Source: Bermanella sp034111105
GTDB lineage: Bacteria; Pseudomonadota; Gammaproteobacteria; Pseudomonadales; Oceanobacteraceae
Direction: 5' to 3'
NCBI GenBank assembly: GCA_034111105.1
Contig: JAWUXY010000083.1
Coordinates: 8,069 to 72,068, forward strand
Length of the DNA: 64,000 bases
Of the stretch, positions 53,762 to 61,989 are shown piece by piece. Numbering within the stretch: the first letter of the stretch is position 1; each line of letters starts with the position of its first letter. The position numbers were made by a program, and so were the translations under genes. The notes under the pieces are model-generated. The model saw only the letters and a list, made by a program, of their open reading frames with translations, did no database searches and was not told where the DNA came from.

Positions 53762-54094
53762 TTAAGCAATAATGGGTGGGCGATAAAGGCTTTTAAGAAA
53801 AGAAGAAAATGAAGAGGCTTTATAAAAATGAACGCTTGAACTTGATGACACATGGGCAAACGTCAGTGTATTTATGAACATAGCGGACGCCATTGCATGG
53901 CATTGGCAATTTTCATCGCAGCAGTCGCTCATGGTCATTGCTGAATCTGTGGTAGCGTCATGACACGGCATATTGTCCATGAGCATTTTAGAGGGTGTGG
54001 TCGCACTTGCAGACATCATTTGCGACGCATAGCTCTGACTAATACCTTGTATTAGTAGCATCATGCACAGCAATGTGATGTTAAGTGATTTCAT
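53762..54094 (-). CDS. Small secreted Cys/His/Met-rich protein of the copper operon
   Basis: The 110-residue protein has a signal peptide (ITLLCMMLLIQGISQSYA). A metal-binding-like centre is rich in Met, Cys and His (MLMDNMPCHD and MSDCCDENCQCHAMASAM), and the tail is LYRPPIIA. Such DUF2946/CopL-like proteins commonly precede copper-resistance genes and may bind or sense periplasmic copper. It is the first gene of the cus operon, 55 bases ahead of cusB, and lies behind the MerR-type promoter at 54157-54190. Confidence 0.8.
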   Translation of the reverse strand: MKSLNITLLCMMLLIQGISQSYASQMMSASATTPSKMLMDNMPCHDATTDSAMTMSDCCDENCQCHAMASAMFINTLTFAHVSSSSSVHFYKASSFSSFLKSLYRPPIIA

Positions 54095-54156
54095 AACCGA
54101 CCTATGGTTTAGAACTATGATTTAGCATTATGGTTAAAATAATGCAGAACGTATGC

Positions 54157-54190
54157 TAATTATTACCTTGGCATCACCCTGTGTCAAAGT
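54157..54190 (-). promoter_or_regulatory. MerR/CueR-type promoter-operator of the cus operon
   Basis: On the minus strand TTGACA (54187-54182) is followed after 19 bases by TAATTA (54162-54157), the stretched spacing of MerR-family promoters. A dyad, ACTTTGACA against TGCCAAGGT, fills the spacer and matches at seven of nine positions when folded. This is the layout used by CueR-like copper sensors. No MerR gene is in the window, so the regulator is encoded elsewhere. Confidence 0.6.
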
Positions 54191-54293
54191 CATACCAAAC
54201 ATAAGTGCAACAAACGTATTTGAGGCCATTGATATTGCTTAGTTCAATATAAACGCACAATACATTCAATTAGTCATATTATTATAACTCCTA

Positions 54294-55157
54294 TTACTGC
54301 TTGTGGCCCTCACTGTTTGAATCAGCTTTAGAGCCTACTTTTTTTGCGAACGGCAGCCATAGCATACCGGGTAAATACTGAGTTTGCTTAGCTTGTTTAT
54401 AGCCTTCAACGCCAATTGTCATACCCAAATGCCCTTTAATGGGCTGGTCTTGGTAGCTATTAAATATTCGATCCCAGCAGCTCAAGTTAAAGCCAAAATT
54501 ACGATTACTTTCATCCAAAATTGTTGAGTGGTGAATTCGATGCATATCAGGTGTCACCATGAATAATCTAAGTACTTTATCCAAGGTTTTAGGTAACGCG
54601 ACATTGGCATGATTAAACATCGCAGTGGCGTTTAGCATGATTTCAAACACCATAACGGCCAATAACGATGGTCCCAGCAATAGCACTAACGTAAATTTAA
54701 TCAACAGCGATAAAATGATTTCACCCGTATGAAAACGTGAGCCAGTGGTGACATCAATGTCTTGATCAACATGGTGTACCTTGTGCAGCGCCCATAACAT
54801 AGGCACCACATGAAACAGCCTGTGCTGCCAATAAATGGCCATATCAAATAATATAAGGGTAAGAATAAAAGCAACTATTGCGTTCGCATCAAAATAATAC
54901 AATAACCCAATTTGATGCTGCTGTGCATAATGGGCAACGCCAATGGTTGCTAACGGCAATAACAGCCTCACTATAAAACTATTCACAAACACCAACGCGA
55001 TGTTTTGACTCCATCTTAATAATCGTGAAAACGTTCGAGGCCGCTTAGGTGACAACCCTTCCCAAAACATCATAATAATTAATATTGCAAAGAAAAATCC
55101 GCTGCGCACCAGCGCTTCGTTAGCAATAAACCATTCACTAACCGATAAATTATTCAT
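54294..55157 (-). CDS. Sterol desaturase/fatty acid hydroxylase family membrane protein
   Basis: This 287-residue di-iron membrane enzyme has the four His clusters HRLFH, HKVHH, FNHAN-adjacent His and HRIHHS, which are the family signature. There are four or five hydrophobic helices. It should hydroxylate or desaturate a lipid with O2; the substrate is unknown. Its start overlaps the COG0523 GTPase stop by eight bases. That pairing suggests the GTPase supplies or guards the metal of this enzyme. Confidence 0.9.
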   Translation of the reverse strand: MNNLSVSEWFIANEALVRSGFFFAILIIMMFWEGLSPKRPRTFSRLLRWSQNIALVFVNSFIVRLLLPLATIGVAHYAQQHQIGLLYYFDANAIVAFILTLILFDMAIYWQHRLFHVVPMLWALHKVHHVDQDIDVTTGSRFHTGEIILSLLIKFTLVLLLGPSLLAVMVFEIMLNATAMFNHANVALPKTLDKVLRLFMVTPDMHRIHHSTILDESNRNFGFNLSCWDRIFNSYQDQPIKGHLGMTIGVEGYKQAKQTQYLPGMLWLPFAKKVGSKADSNSEGHKQ

Positions 55158-56043
55158 TACATTTATGACCTTTAATAATCGTGCTTATTGTATTTATATC
55201 GATCGGCTTTACATCAATACACTCTACTGTGCTTGATTGGTTTACTTGATCATTGATCACTGAAAAATACTCAAGTTTTGACTCATGCTCACTAATATTA
55301 ATAGCGGCTATTTGATCATTCATAACAAGCAAGCCCTTAATACGGGTTAAACCTAACGCCACAAGGTCACGCATCAAAGGTGATACATCATACTGTTCAT
55401 TATCAATGTTCAAGGTTTTTGTATGAAATGCCGTTGTTTGATTATAAAGTTGTAACGGGTTTGTTTTTTTAATCGCCGGTTTTTCAATATCGATTAAGTT
55501 GAGTTCTGCATGTCTGACTTTCAAATTATTTCGATTACGCTCTAAACACAATTCATCAAATAATACTAAATCGTTATCCGCTGCTAGCTCACATTTATTG
55601 GCAACATACAGATCGGCTGTATTTAATTGGCGTAAGTATAATTCATGATAACGGTATTTAGGTTGCGATAGATGACGTGGGTCAATCAGGCAAACAACGG
55701 CATTAAGCATTAACCGTGTTTTATAGCTGTCATCTTGCAATAGCTTTGCAATATTATCCACATGGCCTAAGCCACTGGGTTCGATAAAAATTCGATCTGG
55801 TTTTTCGTGGCGTATTAGTTGATTCAGCGCTGTTTGAAATGGCAGTAACGCTGCGCAACATGCACACCCGCCAGCAACTTGCTTTACTATGAGTTCGTCT
55901 GCATGAAACAAACTACCGTCTATGCCTTGTTGTCCATATTCATTCACTAATATGGCCCAACGTTCATTACGAGGTTTATGCTTGATTAAGTGCTGAATAC
56001 AGCTGGTTTTACCAACGCCTAAAAATCCAGTGATAATATGCAC
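55150..56043 (-). CDS. COG0523 (CobW/ZigA-type) GTPase metallochaperone
   Basis: The 297-residue protein has the P-loop GFLGVGKTSC at its N terminus, the metal-binding CxCC motif in GGCACCAALLPF (about 58-69), the Walker B-like FIEPSGLGHV and the base-recognition NKCEL. COG0523 GTPases deliver or store Zn, Co or other metals. The start is uncertain: the first usable codon is GTG at 56043, with no Shine-Dalgarno, and the reading frame remains open upstream to 56077 without ATG, GTG or TTG. The usual C-terminal His-rich stretch is absent. Confidence 0.88.
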   Translation of the reverse strand: MHIITGFLGVGKTSCIQHLIKHKPRNERWAILVNEYGQQGIDGSLFHADELIVKQVAGGCACCAALLPFQTALNQLIRHEKPDRIFIEPSGLGHVDNIAKLLQDDSYKTRLMLNAVVCLIDPRHLSQPKYRYHELYLRQLNTADLYVANKCELAADNDLVLFDELCLERNRNNLKVRHAELNLIDIEKPAIKKTNPLQLYNQTTAFHTKTLNIDNEQYDVSPLMRDLVALGLTRIKGLLVMNDQIAAINISEHESKLEYFSVINDQVNQSSTVECIDVKPIDINTISTIIKGHKCNE

Positions 56044-56080
56044 ATCAATAAGTGGAGAATCAGTAACTAAGATACATCAC

Positions 56081-56836
56081 CTACCAGCTTTCAATATTGT
56101 ATTTTTGCAATATTTGTTTAAACCGGCCTGACTTTTTTAATTGCGGCAATGTTTTATTCATAATCTCTATAAACTTTTTTGTGCGTGTGGCGTTAGGACT
56201 ACAAGCAATATACATTGGTTCACCTTGTTGAGTATCCCCTGCACTGATGACTTGATCACTTAGATTCATATCCATTAATTTTGCCACCATCACATAATGA
56301 CTCTCAATGGTGGTATCAATACGACCTGATAATAGTTTTCTAATATTGATTTCTAGTGCGCCATCCCCTTTAGCACTTTGAACATTCATTTTTACAAATA
56401 CCTCATCTAATGCCTTACCATAAGAATAATCATTAATTATGCCCACTTTTCGATTTATTAAGTCCTTCGTATCACCCTTGTATCGCCAGTTATCTTTTGC
56501 AAACTTATAAAAAGAGATTTTATCAACACCCCAATGCTCGCTGGTAAATAAAAAATCAGGCGTATCCGATTTATAAGCACCCACCACACAATCATTTCGC
56601 CCTAATCTAGTTTCTTGTATCGCGCGAGACCAAGGCATTAATCGATAATCAACTGTGATACCATGAGGCTCAAAAATCGCTTTGGCCAAATCAATCATGT
56701 AACCGGGTTTATCACTCTTAGGATCACCATTCATGGGATACCAGTAATCCGCACGAATCGATAACGTTTGTGCCTGAAGCGGCATTGCAAACACGCAATA
56801 AACCAATATAACCCACAAAAATCGGTAAATATTCAA
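56081..56836 (-). CDS. Periplasmic solute-binding protein, family 3
   Basis: The 251-residue protein has a signal peptide (FLWVILVYCVFAMPLQA). The mature protein is a type II periplasmic binding fold of the amino-acid-binding family (SBP_bac_3): SIRADYWYPMNGDP at the start, PGYMIDLAKAIFEPHGITVDY in lobe one and NRKVGIINDYSYGKAL at the hinge. There is no ABC permease or ATPase nearby, so it may serve a distant transporter or sensor. The upstream flavodoxin-like gene ends ten bases earlier on the same strand. Confidence 0.85.
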   Translation of the reverse strand: MNIYRFLWVILVYCVFAMPLQAQTLSIRADYWYPMNGDPKSDKPGYMIDLAKAIFEPHGITVDYRLMPWSRAIQETRLGRNDCVVGAYKSDTPDFLFTSEHWGVDKISFYKFAKDNWRYKGDTKDLINRKVGIINDYSYGKALDEVFVKMNVQSAKGDGALEINIRKLLSGRIDTTIESHYVMVAKLMDMNLSDQVISAGDTQQGEPMYIACSPNATRTKKFIEIMNKTLPQLKKSGRFKQILQKYNIESW

Positions 56837-56846
56837 ATGACCTCCT

Positions 56847-57308
56847 TTAAATAATACCTTCGCTTAAACCGATGGCCATGCCTTGTGCTAAATCTTCGCA
56901 GTCTGTCATAAACTCATCTTTCCAAGGCCCTTTACACACAACAATGTCTTGCACCCAACGCCAGCGCAGCCCGGTCAAAATGCTCTGTAATGCACGGCAT
57001 GTGCCTGTGCCGTCATGACCCGCCCGAACAATGGCGGCCACTGGCAGCCCTTGTTTTAACTCTAAGCATGGGTAATAGATACGATCAAAAAAATCTTTTA
57101 GAGCACCACTCATATATCCCAAATTCTCAGTGGTCCCTAATATAATAGCATCGCTATCCAGCACATCTTGCGCAGTGGCATCCAGTGGCGCTTTCACACT
57201 AAGGGTTAGGTTTGATAAAGACAATCCGTGTATTGCACTCACCATCGCATCAACCATTGCCTGAGTATTTGGCGAGGGTGTATGGAACACCAATAATAAT
57301 GTTTTCAT
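56847..57308 (-). CDS. Flavodoxin-like FMN protein (NADPH-dependent reductase type)
   Basis: The 153-residue protein has a flavodoxin fold. The FMN phosphate loop is HTPSPNTQAMVDAM (about 9-22), and the flavin-edge loops are ILGTTENLGYMSGALKDFFDRIY and IVRAGHDGTG. It probably reduces quinones, nitro compounds or another partner with FMN. AGGAC precedes the ATG. It is the first gene of a two-gene unit with the solute-binding protein. Confidence 0.87.
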   Translation of the reverse strand: MKTLLLVFHTPSPNTQAMVDAMVSAIHGLSLSNLTLSVKAPLDATAQDVLDSDAIILGTTENLGYMSGALKDFFDRIYYPCLELKQGLPVAAIVRAGHDGTGTCRALQSILTGLRWRWVQDIVVCKGPWKDEFMTDCEDLAQGMAIGLSEGII

Positions 57309-57384
57309 TTAGCGTCCTTTACTCAGCTTATGGCATAAGTATAAATGAAAGGTACAATGATGCCTCCTTTGAAAGGAAACCAAT

Positions 57385-57654
57385 ATGAGCCCCCATACAT
57401 TCACGATTGATCATCAGGTTGAACAAAGCCGTTTTGTTATTCCTGTGGCAGATGATACCGCTGTGCTTGAGTATCAAGTATTGGACAACAACCGATTGGA
57501 TTTTACTCGTACCTATGTCCCCCCTCGCCACCGTGGACAAGGGCATGCAGAGGCTTTGGTACATGCAGGGCTTACTTGGGCGAAAAGCAAAGGCTATGCA
57601 TTACAGGCAAGCTGCTGGTATGTGGATAAGTTTTTAACAAAAGATAGCAAATAA
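57385..57654 (+). CDS. Small GNAT-like N-acetyltransferase (YjdJ type)
   Basis: The 89-residue protein is the short GNAT form. The acetyl-CoA site is RHRGQGHAEALVHAGLTWA (about 51-69), preceded by the LDFTRTYVPP strand; it has only the core of the fold. The acceptor is unknown. GAAAGGAAACC precedes the ATG. It is followed after one base by the GIY-YIG gene. Confidence 0.88.
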   Translation: MSPHTFTIDHQVEQSRFVIPVADDTAVLEYQVLDNNRLDFTRTYVPPRHRGQGHAEALVHAGLTWAKSKGYALQASCWYVDKFLTKDSK

Positions 57655-57655
57655 C

Positions 57656-57916
57656 ATGAGCTGGTTTGTATACATGCTCAAATGTGCTGACGATACCCTG
57701 TATACAGGCGTGACAACGAATATTGAGCGCCGTCTAAATGAGCATAACCACTGCCCTCGCAAAGGGGCCAAGTACACAAAAGTAAGAAGGCCCGTGCGCT
57801 TAGCCTATCAAGAATCACAAGCGTGCCGCTCAAGTGCTTGCAAACGAGAAGCCGCCATCAAGAAGCTGTCTCGCGCACAAAAACTCGATCTCATCTCACA
57901 TTCAACACCAGCTTAA
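57656..57916 (+). CDS. GIY-YIG nuclease-like protein (YhbQ family)
   Basis: The 86-residue protein has the GIY-YIG core: FVYMLKCADDTLYTGVTTNIERRLNEHN, cited as residues 4-31, supplies the VYM...YTG pair and the catalytic Arg. The conserved Glu is in CKREAAIKKLS. Stand-alone members are thought to act on DNA in repair or recombination. Its last codons overlap the convergent YgjP-type gene by 15 bases. Confidence 0.92.
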   Translation: MSWFVYMLKCADDTLYTGVTTNIERRLNEHNHCPRKGAKYTKVRRPVRLAYQESQACRSSACKREAAIKKLSRAQKLDLISHSTPA

Positions 57917-58594
57917 CCGAATGCTATTTTGCTTTAACCAAGCTTGCTGCTGTTTATAATCAGGGCAATGGCGTGCGACCAACTGCCAAAATGCTTGGCT
58001 GTGGTTAGGGTGCTGTAAATGGCAAACTTCATGGCAAATTAAGTAATCAATGACCCCTACAGGCGCGCCCATAATCAGCCAATTATATTGGATATCACCT
58101 TTTGAGGTGCAATGACCCCACTTGGTTTTTGTACGGCGGAATTTCACCTGCGTAAGCTTATGCTCTAACCCGTATTGTTTGGCTAATGCCTTGGTGCGCG
58201 GCACCATATAAGCGCTCGCCTGTAGCTTAAAAAAGCGCTCAAGAGCAGGTTGCATTGTTTCAGCGTCTTGTGCGCCAACAATAAGAGTCCCCTCTTTAAG
58301 GGTAACGCCACGCGGCCCAACATTGAGGCTTAGCACACATGGCTCGCCCAACCATAACAACGGCTCACCCTGTGCAAGAGTCGGCCGCTGTTGTTGGCTT
58401 TTGGCTTGTTCTGCCAATTTATTATTCACCCAAGCTTGCTTACTATGCAGGAACTCAATGGCCCATTGATCGGCCACAAAGTGAGGTATCCGCACTTCGA
58501 CTTTACCTGCACGCACATGAATCGCGGCACTTTTGCGTTTAGAGCGCACGATATCATAGGAGAAACCCATCTGAGTGAGGCAGCTTAGACTCAT
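57902..58594 (-). CDS. YgjP-type (M48-like, DUF45) metallopeptidase
   Basis: The 230-residue protein has the zinc motif HEVCH in YLICHEVCHLQHPNHSQAFW (about 185-204), with a further acidic/His ligand region after it. The TKWGHCTSKGDIQYNW segment is typical of the YgjP/DUF45 group. It is a cytosolic metallopeptidase of uncertain substrate. Its ATG overlaps the DUF3820 stop as ATGA. Confidence 0.9.
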   Translation of the reverse strand: MSLSCLTQMGFSYDIVRSKRKSAAIHVRAGKVEVRIPHFVADQWAIEFLHSKQAWVNNKLAEQAKSQQQRPTLAQGEPLLWLGEPCVLSLNVGPRGVTLKEGTLIVGAQDAETMQPALERFFKLQASAYMVPRTKALAKQYGLEHKLTQVKFRRTKTKWGHCTSKGDIQYNWLIMGAPVGVIDYLICHEVCHLQHPNHSQAFWQLVARHCPDYKQQQAWLKQNSIRLSWC

Positions 58595-58824
58595 TCATTA
58601 ACCACGTATGTTTTGCCCCGTAGCGGGTTTAATATTTCTTCTAGGCCATTGATTTTAACTTCTAAACATAACCCTAATAGCATACCTAAACGGCCCTGCG
58701 GGAACCCCTTGTGCTGAAACCATAATAAGTATTCTTCTGGTAAATCCACTAATACTCGACCCTGATATTTACCAAACGGCATGGGCATATTGGCAAGGGC
58801 TAATAAATCTTTTTGATCAAACAT
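58591..58824 (-). CDS. DUF3820 family protein
   Basis: The 77-residue protein carries the DUF3820 signature MPMPFGKYQGRVLVDLPEEYLLWF (about residues 13-36). The fold resembles an exonuclease-associated domain, but the function of stand-alone members is not known. It is translationally coupled to the YgjP-type gene. Confidence 0.9.
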   Translation of the reverse strand: MFDQKDLLALANMPMPFGKYQGRVLVDLPEEYLLWFQHKGFPQGRLGMLLGLCLEVKINGLEEILNPLRGKTYVVNE

Positions 58825-58938
58825 GTGTACTCCTCTTTCGCCAGTCTAACACGGCACATTGGCTCGCCCAATCTGCCCTTGTCTTCGTGCCGCTATCATA
58901 CTACATTAGATAAAACTAATATTAATAAGGGCACACGC

Positions 58939-59322
58939 ATGGCCATCACAAAAGATGATCTACTCAACGACGCACGTCAAAACCTTCACATCATCGATGC
59001 TCAAGCAGCTGAAAGCTTAATCACCAGTGGCGCAACGATGCTAGACGTGCGCGAACCCAGTGAATTTGACATGGGCCACTTACCACAAGCGGTGCATATC
59101 CCAAGAGGGTTACTTGAGTTCATGGTGGGTAATCACCCTGCTCTACAAGATTTTAAACAGCCCATTATGGTCTATTGTAAAAATGGAGGACGCTCAACGT
59201 TGGCCGCAGACCTATTACAAAAAATGGGATTTGAGAATATTCACATGCTGCAAGGCGGCTTCGATAACTGGAGCGGCACCGTTCATAAAGTTGAAGTGTC
59301 CAGCAATCAATACCCAGGCTAA
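58939..59322 (+). CDS. Rhodanese-like sulfurtransferase, single domain
   Basis: The protein has about 127 residues with one rhodanese domain. LDVREPSEFDMGHLPQAVHIPRG is the CH2A-type segment (about 31-53), and the active-site loop is VYCKNGGRS with the catalytic Cys. It can carry persulfide sulfur, for example in thiol or cyanide handling. I use the ATG at 58939 preceded by AAGGG; the longer frame would start inside the promoter and overlap the DUF3820 gene. OsmC follows after 24 bases. Confidence 0.92.
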   Translation: MAITKDDLLNDARQNLHIIDAQAAESLITSGATMLDVREPSEFDMGHLPQAVHIPRGLLEFMVGNHPALQDFKQPIMVYCKNGGRSTLAADLLQKMGFENIHMLQGGFDNWSGTVHKVEVSSNQYPG

Positions 59323-59346
59323 ATCCATTTACACAAAGGAGTCATC

Positions 59347-59781
59347 ATGAGTGAGCATACCGCCAGTATTGCATGGCATAAACAAGGGGAGTTTAGTCAT
59401 GAGGGTTTTGAGCGCAGCCATCATGCACTCATCTCTGGTCACACCGTGCCCATGTCAGGTGCCAACACACCTGCCTTCATCGACCCCGAGCAAATGCTGG
59501 CAGCGAGTCTTGCCAGTTGCCACATGCAAACGTTCTTGGCGCTAGCAGCAAAGAAGCGCCTGCACGTTGAACGCTATGAAGATACCGCCACCGCAAAAGT
59601 CGAAACCAATACTGAGGGTAAGCAGTATGTGAGTGAAGTGTCTTTACACCCTAAAGTTGTATTCATTGGGGATAAAAAGCCCTCACAAGAAGACATAGAG
59701 AAAATGCATCAAAAGGCTCATGACCACTGCTTTATTAGTAATTCACTACTGTCTAAAACGATTATCGAGCCACTGTTTTAG
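59347..59781 (+). CDS. OsmC/Ohr family peroxide-stress protein
   Basis: The 144-residue protein is of the OsmC family. The first peroxidatic Cys lies in ASLASCHMQTFLAL (about residue 58), and the second Cys in HDHCFISNSL (about residue 130). It reduces organic hydroperoxides using dithiol partners. AAAGGAG lies seven bases before the ATG. It forms a small stress operon with the rhodanese gene. Confidence 0.92.
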   Translation: MSEHTASIAWHKQGEFSHEGFERSHHALISGHTVPMSGANTPAFIDPEQMLAASLASCHMQTFLALAAKKRLHVERYEDTATAKVETNTEGKQYVSEVSLHPKVVFIGDKKPSQEDIEKMHQKAHDHCFISNSLLSKTIIEPLF

Positions 59782-59825
59782 TGATCAATCGATTGATAAT
59801 TTGATTGCAATAAAACTCACAGCCA

Positions 59826-59847
59826 GCCAACCCTTCATCTGGTTGGC
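59826..59847 (+). terminator. Hairpin downstream of osmC-like gene
   Basis: GCCAACC and GGTTGGC pair around CTTCATCT, about 45 bases past the stop. The sequence after it (GCTCTTATA) is only weakly T-rich, so terminator function is probable rather than sure. A perfect 14-bp palindrome ATCAATCGATTGAT lies just before, at 59784-59797. Confidence 0.5.
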
Positions 59848-59951
59848 GCTCTTATACTAGCCTCTGGCCTCACAACCAGATATCAGTCTATGTCTCCGCA
59901 TAACTGAGGTTCATCAACTATACTCATATTAAAATCCAACAGGACCTGATC

Positions 59952-60212
59952 ATGTCAATTAGCGATCAAATACAGAATTACTATGAAAATAAAGTGGTTG
60001 ATGCCATCAGCCGCATTGCTCAGCCTAAGGGTTATAGTCAAGAGCAGCTCATCGACCTTGCCTGTCTTGCATTAAATAACCTTCCCACCCGCTACTATCG
60101 CCATGAGGTGGATCTGGCATTTTATATGTCGGCACAGGAACACATTGAAATTGATGAGCGCGTCGAAAAGTCGGTGTTTAATGCCATTGATTACTTAGAA
60201 AAGAATAAGTAA
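59952..60212 (+). CDS. ComFB-like (late competence development) protein
   Basis: The 86-residue protein matches the ComFB family: the NYYENKVVDAISRIA helix, the central DLACLALNNLPTRYYRHEVDL motif and a short acidic end. In cyanobacteria ComFB-type proteins bind cyclic di-nucleotides; the function in gammaproteobacteria is not established. AGGACC precedes the ATG. It is convergent with the PhnD-like gene, with eight bases between stops. Confidence 0.87.
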   Translation: MSISDQIQNYYENKVVDAISRIAQPKGYSQEQLIDLACLALNNLPTRYYRHEVDLAFYMSAQEHIEIDERVEKSVFNAIDYLEKNK

Positions 60213-60220
60213 AAGAACAA

Positions 60221-61027
60221 CTAGTTAAGCTTTACTGCGTTCTGCTCTTGCTGATACTGCTGCAACTTACGTTGCAATAACGCTTCTAGACGCGGTGTCC
60301 CGATAGCCCGCTTATTACCGGTTCCCCATTTAAAGAAGCTAGCCTGTAAAGCATCAAAAATGACAGGCGCTAAAGAGACTCTCTCTTTTAAGATAATGAA
60401 TTCAGTGGAGGCCGGCGCATCCAGTTTCTCTATAATCTTTAATTGGCTATCACGCACTACTTGATTTAAAGAAAACCAATATTCCTCAATGACAACCGCG
60501 GCATCGCCTTCGCCCTTAAGTAAAGACAAAATCATGCTGTCATAAAAGCTGCGTTGATCAAAATGAATATGGCCTAACAGGTTCAATTCATCCACATGCT
60601 GTAAAAAAGAACTTCCACTTGCCGATAGCGGGCTATTCACAAATACATCTTTCCCTATTAAGTCGCCTAAGCCTGTTAACGGGCTTTTTTTATGGGCTAT
60701 CAAATAGATTTGCCTCGGGCCTTTGATTATTTGGGATGCCACTACAGAATAGTTCAGCTGTTTTAATACGTTGAAATATGGGCCGGGCACAATGGCAAGG
60801 GTGTGTTTGCGTTGAAATAACGCAATAAGAAACTCATCAAAATTTCTTTGAATACTGTATTTCACCTCGCAGCCGGATTCTTTACGCAGCTTAAGATGAA
60901 AATCACCAAAGAATTTTTCAACCACTAACAAGCTTACAAATGGTGCATAATTAATGGTTATTGGCTGTGAGCACGCCAATATGTACGAAGAAAAGCTTAG
61001 AGATAAAAAGAGAATAAGTACTCGCAT
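60221..61027 (-). CDS. PhnD-like periplasmic solute-binding protein
   Basis: The 268-residue protein has a signal peptide (ILFLSLSFSSYILACS, possibly with an acylated Cys) and the phosphate/phosphonate-binding fold. ITINYAPFVSLLVVEKFFGDFHLKLRK lies in lobe one (about 23-49), TLAIVPGPYF at the ligand site and GKDVFVNSPLSASGSSFL at the hinge. Such stand-alone proteins often feed sensor kinases rather than transporters. No phn transport genes are nearby. It is followed upstream by an outer-membrane protein gene on the same strand, 62 bases away. Confidence 0.82.
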   Translation of the reverse strand: MRVLILFLSLSFSSYILACSQPITINYAPFVSLLVVEKFFGDFHLKLRKESGCEVKYSIQRNFDEFLIALFQRKHTLAIVPGPYFNVLKQLNYSVVASQIIKGPRQIYLIAHKKSPLTGLGDLIGKDVFVNSPLSASGSSFLQHVDELNLLGHIHFDQRSFYDSMILSLLKGEGDAAVVIEEYWFSLNQVVRDSQLKIIEKLDAPASTEFIILKERVSLAPVIFDALQASFFKWGTGNKRAIGTPRLEALLQRKLQQYQQEQNAVKLN

Positions 61028-61089
61028 GAGAACCCTCGCTGCAAGTACTGAGTATAGGCTTTGTTTATAGAATGACTATCAACACCAGC

Positions 61090-61710
61090 CTAATAGCGAA
61101 AAGCAAAGTTTATATTATAAAAGTTGATACCGTTATTAGGTAGCTTGATACTGTTATTCGAATAATGCTGAAGCTGAACGGTCCAGGTGGATTGAGGCGT
61201 AAAATATCCACCAAATGCCAAAGAGTTAGAGAACTGGAAATTCGTGCTTAGCTGGCGATCATTAATTTGATTGCGTGATAAAACAGATGCACCAACAGAG
61301 GTCTCAACAAAGCTTATAATATTGGAATAAGACCAATTCAACCGAAAAACAGGAATAAACTCTAAGCCATTCACCACACCTTCTTGTCCGTCTACGATTG
61401 TACTTTGCCAATAATTGTACGCAAACAAGTAGTAATGGGTGATGTCGGCACCGGCTAGTTGCCCCATGACTTTATCTTGATGCCACCGAAAACCAAATTT
61501 CACCCCACCAACATCGGTTGATGACATAGGGGTTATACTAAATTCGTCTGCGTCTAATGGGTTATTGGCAATGGTCAGCATTAAACTGGTGATCATGGCG
61601 GTACGCCAACCCCAAGTCTCTTTGCTGTCATTTTCAAGGGTTTTCCCATCTTCCGCGAAGGTGAATTGCGCACTTAAAAACATAAAAAGTAATACAAGAA
61701 TACGAACCAT
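61090..61710 (-). CDS. Outer-membrane beta-barrel protein of unknown family
   Basis: The protein has about 206 residues with a signal peptide (MVRILVLLFMFLSAQFTFA) and roughly eight amphipathic strands, ending INFAFRY with the terminal aromatic typical of barrels. The GVKFGFRWHQD and STWTVQLQHYSNNS segments resemble lipid A deacylase-like or OmpA-like small barrels, but no catalytic set is certain. I use the second ATG because GGAAGG lies six bases upstream of it. Confidence 0.68.
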   Translation of the reverse strand: MVRILVLLFMFLSAQFTFAEDGKTLENDSKETWGWRTAMITSLMLTIANNPLDADEFSITPMSSTDVGGVKFGFRWHQDKVMGQLAGADITHYYLFAYNYWQSTIVDGQEGVVNGLEFIPVFRLNWSYSNIISFVETSVGASVLSRNQINDRQLSTNFQFSNSLAFGGYFTPQSTWTVQLQHYSNNSIKLPNNGINFYNINFAFRY

Positions 61711-61954
61711 GGTGCCTTCCATGTATAGAGCTAATCAAACATTGAAATAGGCAAAGTTTGAGTCAGCAAAATTAATCGCCATATTCTACTGCTTCAGCGC
61801 AATATGACTAGTACTCAATAATGCAACAAAGCATTCCGAGTGCGTCCCTGATAAAAAATGAATAGTATCACAAGCCACTTATCATGGTGGTATGGAAACT
61901 ATAGCTGATAAAAAATACTTAGACCTAGCGTAGACTCGCCAGTTTGAACAACAC

Positions 61955-61981
61955 TGGCCTCGTCTAATTTAGACGAGGCCA
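61955..61981. terminator. Strong hairpin after mqo
   Basis: TGGCCTCGTCTAA (61955-61967) pairs exactly with 61969-61981. It lies nine bases past the mqo stop on the minus strand. It lacks a T tract, so it may act as a Rho-linked terminator or 3' stabiliser. The rest of 61711-61954 shows no gene I can support. Confidence 0.6.
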
Positions 61982-61989
61982 TCATAAAC

